From Euperipatoides rowelli (taxonomy: Eukaryota; Onychophora; Udeonychophora; Euonychophora; Peripatopsidae), in NCBI GenBank assembly GCA_003024985.2, contig PXIH01S0001995.1: 12,480 nt of DNA; one strand, written 5' to 3'. Below, one piece after another: positions 7,449 through 12,480 of this stretch. The position numbers were made by a program, and so were the translations under genes. The notes below the pieces were generated by a model. That model was not told the origin of the DNA. It saw only the letters and a list, made by a program, of their open reading frames with translations, and ran no database searches. Each line of letters starts with the position of its first letter. The first letter of the stretch is position 1.

Positions 7449-8026
7449 CTAATTATTATGAAATACATTTGATAAAATCAATGAGCCTAAAATCTTTTTT
7501 TTTTGTCTAAAATATGCTTGAATTTTGCAGTCATAGTTTTCCTCTTAGAGTTAGGTCCTAATAAGAAATATAGGTTGGACTACTTACTTGGGCTAATAAA
7601 TAAATTTATGAAAAGCCAATGTTTCTTTAGCTAAAACAATGATTTATATGAAATAGAACTATTTTTAGTACAATTCAATTAAAGGAAATTATTTTTTAGT
7701 ACTAATGTACACAAAATTGATCCCATAGTAATGTTAAAATCAAATGTGTAACGGTTTTCTGTAAACTATCTTTCAAAATCACTACTGATAACATTTAAAT
7801 GGAAAGATAAAATTAATTTAAAAAAATTCATGTTATGAATATTTTTGTTAAAAAGTAATTTCAATTATTGAGACATTTTAATAACATATAGGCCTACAAT
7901 AGAAATAAAAATAGTAGCCTAAGCCTAAAATAATAAAAAAAAGTCACCTGTGTTCAAAAATATTTGGAACTGCATCGGGTTTTAAAGCCAATCTAAAATC
8001 AATTCCTACATTTTTTAAATTCAATG
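7449..8026. other. AT-rich noncoding DNA
   Basis: No gene is seen. TAGGCCTA (7890-7897) and TAGCCTAAGCCTAA (7915-7928) are examples of the short words that recur in this window. Confidence 0.6.
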
Positions 8027-8083
8027 GATTTCTTATGTACCAGTCTGGAGAAAATGTTTTGAACATTTTCAACATAAGAAGTT
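8027..8083. repeat. Nested imperfect hairpin
   Basis: An outer stem pairs TTCTTATGT (8030-8038) with ACATAAGAA (8072-8080) and extends about three more pairs outward with G-U wobbles. An inner stem pairs GAAAATGTT (8050-8058) with AACATTTTC (8062-8070) around a TTG loop. Eleven unpaired bases lie on the 5' side and one on the 3' side. Both 9 bp stems are perfect. It could be a structured RNA or a small fold-back repeat; no gene adjoins it. Confidence 0.4.
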
Positions 8084-9885
8084 GTATTTTGTCGGAGCCC
8101 AGGCTGTATGCTTAACATTTTTTATCCAATTATTTCTTATTTTAACATCCTTAGGAAATTTGTGAAAGTGAAGATCCTTCCTATTTTAAATATTATTGCA
8201 TCCACAGCCACACACTTAATATGTATTTTTCTCTGAGGAAGTAAAGTATATAAAAAATTGAAATTGGGATGTTTACCATGAAAAATGAAGTACACAGGTC
8301 GTAAAGTTATGTCATTGGCTTGTACACAAAAATGTCAAAGCGGAAATGAATGCTGACCAGAAAAACTGACCAAATTCACCATTTAAAAATTAGAATAACA
8401 AGTAAATCGTTCATATTTGAGAATTAAAAATTATATGTATCAGGTTTTTTTTCTTAATCTTATTTTAAAAATATCTAAAGTTGCTTTTTTTTGATAGTAT
8501 ACCTTGAATATAGAACAATCTAATGATTATGTAATAAAAGATTGGGACGGTTGGAAACATTTCAGACTATGCAGGCTCAGGTTACTAAAAATGTAGAAGA
8601 TATATAGGCATATTAAAAAATTCTGTTAACACTATAATTTCTGAGCTAAAGAAATATAAAAATTGTTGAATCCAATATACTTTTAATCTTGTTCTGTTTG
8701 GTGTTAATAATAAAAAAAAAATTTAGAATATACGGTATTATAAAATCTATTATTGAGTTATTGGGTTTGGTTAAGAAGAGAGAGAGTAAGAATTAAAATT
8801 TCAATTTTTATCTCCAATCCTGTGAAAATCCAATATTTATACATTTTGTTTTATAAAATTAATATTTACCTTATGACATTGATGTAAAAATTTATCTCTG
8901 GTGAGAACCTCAAAGAGAATCTAATGTAGTTCTACAGCTTTTAACTATTTACATATTCATGAGTTTAGTATATATATAAATCACAAAATTTATATACAAG
9001 AGAATGAATATTAGTGGTAATTTTTAAAAAAAAATAATTTCATTAGAGCCAAGGTTTATTTTAAAAATCTATAATTTATTTTTTAAATTGCATTCAAAAA
9101 TTGAGCTTGCACTTTTTAAAATCAGAAATTTTATTAAATATGAAAAGTTTCTTTCTTATTTCATATGTCAATAATATCAAACAAGTTGAACAGGTATTTG
9201 AAAACTTATGTTGACATGTTTAGCACGATCTGAAAATTAATTATAGGAAAAAATGATAAAAACATTGTCAATTCTGTTATTATTTTAAAAATACCGGTAA
9301 TAGGTTTTAATAGAAAGAATCGAAACAAATTGCTTATATATTTTAGATTCTAAATTATATAATGGTTCTATTTTTAAGAACTGTGTGAACTATATGATTG
9401 TGGTTATATTTTTTAAACTTCCAAACCAAGAAAAACTAATTCCAGATCTGATAAATTAGCATCATAAGGTTATTTTATACAAAAAAAAGGATATACTGTA
9501 TATTTCATTTGTACACCTTTGGAGATGAAACTTGAATTAATAATTAAACTTTTTTTTTTGTTTTACAAAATATTGTCTATTTATTGTACATATTTTCTGT
9601 GTATTTACATTATGTCTAGACTTCATTTTTTGCTTATATTTATTTTTAAATATGTTAAGATTTTGATATTTTTTTTTATATTGTTACTATTATTATACAA
9701 CATAAAATTATGATTTTTGTACATTTCTTAATTTATACTATTTGAAGTTAAAAATAAATTAGTACAAATATAAGGATGAATATCCTTGTGAATAATTTAT
9801 GAATTAAAAGATCCACTTTCCCCTAGACTGGCTCTGTCCTAACTATATAGAGTGTGCACCAGCCCTATTCATTTTTAGTAGGCCT
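8084..9885. other. AT-rich noncoding DNA
   Basis: I see no supported gene. The stretch includes TACCGGTA (9292-9299), ATATACTGTATAT (9491-9503) and a small perfect hairpin, AAGGAT / ATCCTT, at 9772-9787. A 64-codon plus-strand opening at 9519-9713 has an ATG but is almost all Phe, Leu, Ile, Tyr and Lys in a T-rich tract, so it is taken as composition noise. Confidence 0.6.
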
Positions 9886-9962
9886 AACTCACCTGGTATA
9901 CTCTTCTAAATTATTAGTTAGGTTATCATTATAGACTCGATAATTTAGCTGACACCAGAGTT
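9886..9962. repeat. Imperfect hairpin next to a GC-rich block
   Basis: CTAAATTAT (9906-9914) pairs perfectly with ATAATTTAG (9940-9948). Farther out, TGGT (9894-9897) pairs with ACCA (9954-9957) and AACTC (9886-9890) pairs with GAGTT (9958-9962), with small internal loops. The hairpin's right foot overlaps the first base pairs of the 9 bp direct repeat at 9961. Confidence 0.35.
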
Positions 9963-10098
9963 GTAGACTGGCCTCAGCCTCGAGAGCTCTCAAGGCCGAC
10001 TAAATTTTCCTTGATCTTGACCTTGGTCAAGTATATAAATGCCTTGGCCTCGGATTTGGCCTCATTCATCTGGTTTTAGTTTTATAATCTTGTAGACT
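9961..10098. repeat. Short GC-richer block bounded by 9 bp direct repeats
   Basis: TTGTAGACT occurs at 9961-9969 and 10090-10098. The 120 bp between begins GC-rich and contains degenerate GGCCTCG/CTTGGCCTC words, a near-perfect 20 bp palindrome around GAGAGCTCTC, and the perfect inverted repeat CTTGACC-TT-GGTCAAG. The compositional contrast plus the matching flanks resembles a small insertion with a target-site duplication. There is no open frame. Confidence 0.35.
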
Positions 10099-11544
10099 CC
10101 TGAATTGTCATGTAGGCTAATTTTCACCTTATTTACATTATATTAGTTTGTTTACAGCTATCACAATAAAAATCATTTATCAAAATTCACATTAACTTTA
10201 ATGTAAATAAGTACGGCAATAATAATAATATTTCTAAATTAACAAAATACGGTACCGTAAGTATTTTATTACAAGGCTGTTTGCTGTGTTATACATTTCT
10301 AATTAAATAAATAACTACAGTATAAGACTAGTTCATATTTAAACTTAAAACAGTCAACAATACAGGTTCTAGGTGTTCATGAACTAGCATATGGAATGCA
10401 AACTTATCTGTACAGATTACTACCAAAACTACCAATCATGTTTGCTTTGCACATGACTAAATGGATCGGCAGCCTAATATTTTTATTTAGTCCTAACCAT
10501 CACCCCAACATTGAACTCTAATGCCTACTAAGTAAAAAATAATTATACCCCAAACCTAATGATAGGAACTGAAATAAACTTGCTTGATCAATTTTTGCAT
10601 TATTTACAATGTTAACCATTAGGCCTAACTGTTTGGTTTTAGTAATCTGTGTGGAAAGGTTTTCTTGGCCGACACTTCTAATCATGAAGAGTAACATTAG
10701 AAATGTCAATATTAGGACTTTTTCAGATTGGTAATTGCTGGTTGAGGGATAACTGTATATTTTATTTAATTGTTGCACGGCTGTATTTTATTTTTTTAAA
10801 TTATGCCCTAAAATTTAAATCAGTTCCAAGTTTATAAGTTATTTGAAAATGTCTTGAAGAAATTAAGAATTAGGAAGATATTTTGTTTGTAGATAGATAG
10901 ATAATACTTTTAAAAATATGTGAATTAAAACAATTAAAGCATTTACATTCTATTAACATAAAAGTAATATTTCAAAATATAACTCATAGCTTAAAATATA
11001 GCAAAAAAAAAAAAGTTTTATTTATTATATTAACAAAATTTTATTTAATATTTATTGTAGGTGTAAAATTAACCTAAATAATTGTAGATTTTCGGTAAAA
11101 CAAAAGAACATGCTTTTCCCCCTAGACTTATGTAATAGTCGATCTCATCCCCCACCCCCATTTCTGACCTTTGAAATTGTCCTAAAAGCTAGACAGGAAT
11201 AGAATTTATTGTCATATTCCTCCTAAAAGTTCTTAAAATTTATTCAAATTTCTCAAATGAGCTTCTAATTTATTTTCCAGTAGTTTATTTAGTCTTGGGT
11301 GAACAGCCGATTGACATTTCAGTATTATAGAAGTTGTTCAAGTAGTGAAATTTGAGAATTATTTAGCCCAAGCTGAAAATCAGGAGTTATTTTTATATTA
11401 TATTACAGTTGATGCAACCATATTTATAAATCATTAGTGAAGCAGTGAAAGTGGGACATATTCATTATTTGTAAGCAGAAAACTCTTTTTGTGCTACTTA
11501 TTTTCCTAATAGTTTGATAGCATCTAAAGAACAATAATATTTAA
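10099..11544. other. AT-rich noncoding DNA
   Basis: No supported gene. Present are (AAT)4 near 10218-10230, the perfect 12 bp palindrome TACGGTACCGTA (10248-10259), the palindrome GTTCATGAAC (10375-10384), TTAGGCCTAA near 10609-10618 and C5AC5 around 11149-11159. An 86-codon minus-strand opening at 10518-10778 begins only at a GTG; its length is close to what chance gives here and it has no recognisable domain. Confidence 0.55.
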
Positions 11545-11705
11545 ACTAGACTGGTTCCTGAATTTTTACTAATCATTGGATCGAGAAGCACTTCAAGGAG
11601 GAGTCCATTGAGGTCCAGAACCAGCAGAAATATTGTGTCGTTAGGAACAAGAGTAACAAAGCGTGTGATTATAGTTGGCCAACTGCAAAACTGAATGAAC
11701 TGTAA
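11545..11705 (+). CDS. Candidate 3'-terminal coding segment, frame unsettled
   Basis: This segment is about 45% G+C in AT-rich surroundings and is open in two plus-strand frames. The frame opening at 11562 encodes KHFKEESIEVQNQQ and then a Cys- and Lys-containing stretch, ending NEL at TAA 11703-11705. The frame opening at 11545 gives an Arg/Ser-rich product (SRSTSRRSPLRSRTSR) and stops at TGA 11692-11694. Neither is a family I can name. Arg/Ser/Pro-rich tails also occur at the ends of some retroelement polyproteins, so an element remnant is possible. ACTAG at 11545-11549 could act as the AG of a 3' splice site for the second frame, although its pyrimidine tract is poor. The T-rich tract that follows resembles a 3' UTR, which favours a terminal exon. 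Confidence 0.35.
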
Positions 11706-11960
11706 CTACAGCAACAAGTGTGATCATAACACCTAAGTTATTGTATTGTTTGCAAATTTGTGTGTAAAAGGTTATTTTATATTGTAGATTTTTTATTGTA
11801 TTTATTTTGTGAAAAAGAGAATTGTAACAAAATCATTGTATAGTAATAGCGTCTAAATTACGAATTTGTAAAGTCACAATAGTTTTATTTTTGTGTTTTT
11901 CATTATGAGAGCTACATTTTATTGTAATAAGTCGAATAAAAATATTTTGTTTGTATATTT
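11706..11960 (+). other. T-rich, 3'-UTR-like tract with poly(A) signal
   Basis: After the candidate exon the plus strand becomes T- and G-rich. AATAAA (11935-11940) is followed by TTTTGTTTGTA-type sequence suitable as a downstream element. A 78-codon opening at 11893-12129 starts only at a GTG and is driven by the T-richness, so it is not called. The opposite-strand opening at 11998-12204 is likewise unsupported. Confidence 0.35.
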
Positions 11961-12078
11961 TGGATTCGTGTATATTTTTAATTTTAGTATTTTTATTTTA
12001 ATTTTGGTGTGTGAGAAATCTAGACTTTTGTACCCTAAGTATTGTTTTGTTTATTTGTTTTGGTGGATTGAACTCATA

Positions 12079-12123
12079 GGTGACACCCAAATCGTTTTGT
12101 ATAATTCCAACAAGGCTGTCACC
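12079..12123. repeat. Short inverted repeat
   Basis: GGTGACA (12079-12085) and TGTCACC (12117-12123) are exact reverse complements 31 bp apart. They sit just before the GC-richer segment that starts near 12124 and may mark an element edge, though the arms are short. Confidence 0.25.
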
Positions 12124-12162
12124 CAGTAGCGTAACAATGTTGACGCAGACGATGCTATTGCA

Positions 12163-12220
12163 TCGGGGCCCATCCTGATCTAAACCCCCCTCCCCCCAAT
12201 CCATGTCTGAAGTGGGCCCT
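12163..12220. repeat. GC-rich repeat fragment related to 2885-3075
   Basis: The segment contains GGGGCCC, C6TC6 (12185-12197), CCATGTCT and GTGGGCCCTT. The same order of landmarks occurs at 2891-2955, with indels. I read both as diverged copies of one interspersed repeat. The upstream CAGTAGCGTAAC (12124-12135) may be part of the same element. Confidence 0.4.
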
Positions 12221-12256
12221 TCACTGTGGAGAAGATATCATTGATATTGCATTAGA

Positions 12257-12480
12257 ACTTTGAAGGATAAATAATAACTAAATTTATTTCAGAAAAATGT
12301 AACAATAAAAGTTTAGTTTAGTAATCTAATCGCTATCCATAAAATTATGTTATCAATATTACCTGCATTGATTGTGGATAGAAAAAAAAATCCTTAGACA
12401 ATGCTAACTTGTAAATCACTTTGAAGGATAAATAAATTTATTTCAGAAAAATGTAACAATAAAAGTTTAGTTTAGTAATC
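12257..12480. repeat. Tandem repeat running off the right edge
   Basis: Bases 12257-12326 recur at 12418-12480 as an essentially identical copy except for a 7 bp deletion after GGATAAATAA. The shared tail includes ATTTATTTCAGAAAAATG and AACAATAAAAG. The repeat period is 154-161 bp and the second copy is cut by the window end, so more copies probably follow. High identity suggests recent duplication. Confidence 0.85.

Noticed and set aside
9519-9713. Small hydrophobic membrane protein
   Set aside because: Although it starts with ATG, nearly all residues are Phe, Leu, Ile, Tyr or Lys, which any T-rich tract would give; no flanking signals support it.
10518-10778. 86-codon minus-strand open frame as a gene
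   Set aside because: It begins at GTG, not ATG. At this base composition about one frame of this length is expected by chance on a rough estimate, and no domain or exon-like composition is visible.
11893-12129. 78-codon plus-strand frame and the overlapping minus-strand frame at 11998-12204
   Set aside because: The plus-strand frame lacks an ATG at its left end and is a product of T-richness. The minus-strand frame runs into the GC-rich repeat. Neither has recognisable features.
1-12480. CRISPR array, operon, phage or defence island
   Set aside because: No regularly spaced identical repeats with unique spacers, no closely packed genes and no ribosome-binding sites; the composition and repeats are those of animal noncoding DNA.

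Overview
The window looks like nuclear DNA of an animal, not a bacterium, phage or virus. By eye it is about three-quarters A+T. It is full of homopolymer runs and microsatellites, and no frame carries a convincing long gene. The longest open frames are near what chance gives at this composition, and several have no ATG. Short words such as TACAGTA/TACTGTA and AGGCCTA/TAGCCTA recur. I associate that vocabulary with some marine deuterostome and fish genomes, but this is only an impression and cannot place the species.

Layout, left to right. Bases 1-132 are GC-richer and open in two frames, and poly(A) signals follow; this is the best candidate for the 3' end of a gene that enters from the left. 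Bases 1021-1173 hold a compact fold-back block built from GTTCT/AGAAC palindromes. A Cys-rich minus-strand open frame lies at 2366-2647. A GC-rich, C-run-containing repeat lies near 2885-3075, and a diverged relative appears at 12163-12220. A pair of E-box-like sites sits near 3930-3981 and a short minus-strand open frame at 4096-4203. Bases 4204-6077 are A-rich noncoding DNA with a G-quadruplex-like tract and a partial hammerhead-like motif.

The most structured part is 6078-6897. It has a degenerate 36-38 bp minisatellite carrying six TAAT-core sites, then three diverged tandem copies of a roughly 140 bp unit, then an outlying copy of one segment. Farther right are an (AC)n microsatellite, a minus-strand open frame at 7116-7448, two imperfect hairpins (8027-8083 and 9886-9962) and a GC-richer block bounded by 9 bp direct repeats (9961-10098). 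Bases 11545-11705 are a second exon-like segment, followed by a T-rich, 3'-UTR-like tract. The window ends inside a tandem repeat (12257-12480).

I see no operon, defence system, CRISPR array, complete transposon, tRNA or rRNA. The coding candidates are weak, have no recognisable domains and cannot be joined into one gene from this window alone. The interest lies in repeat and fold-back structures, not in a gene system.
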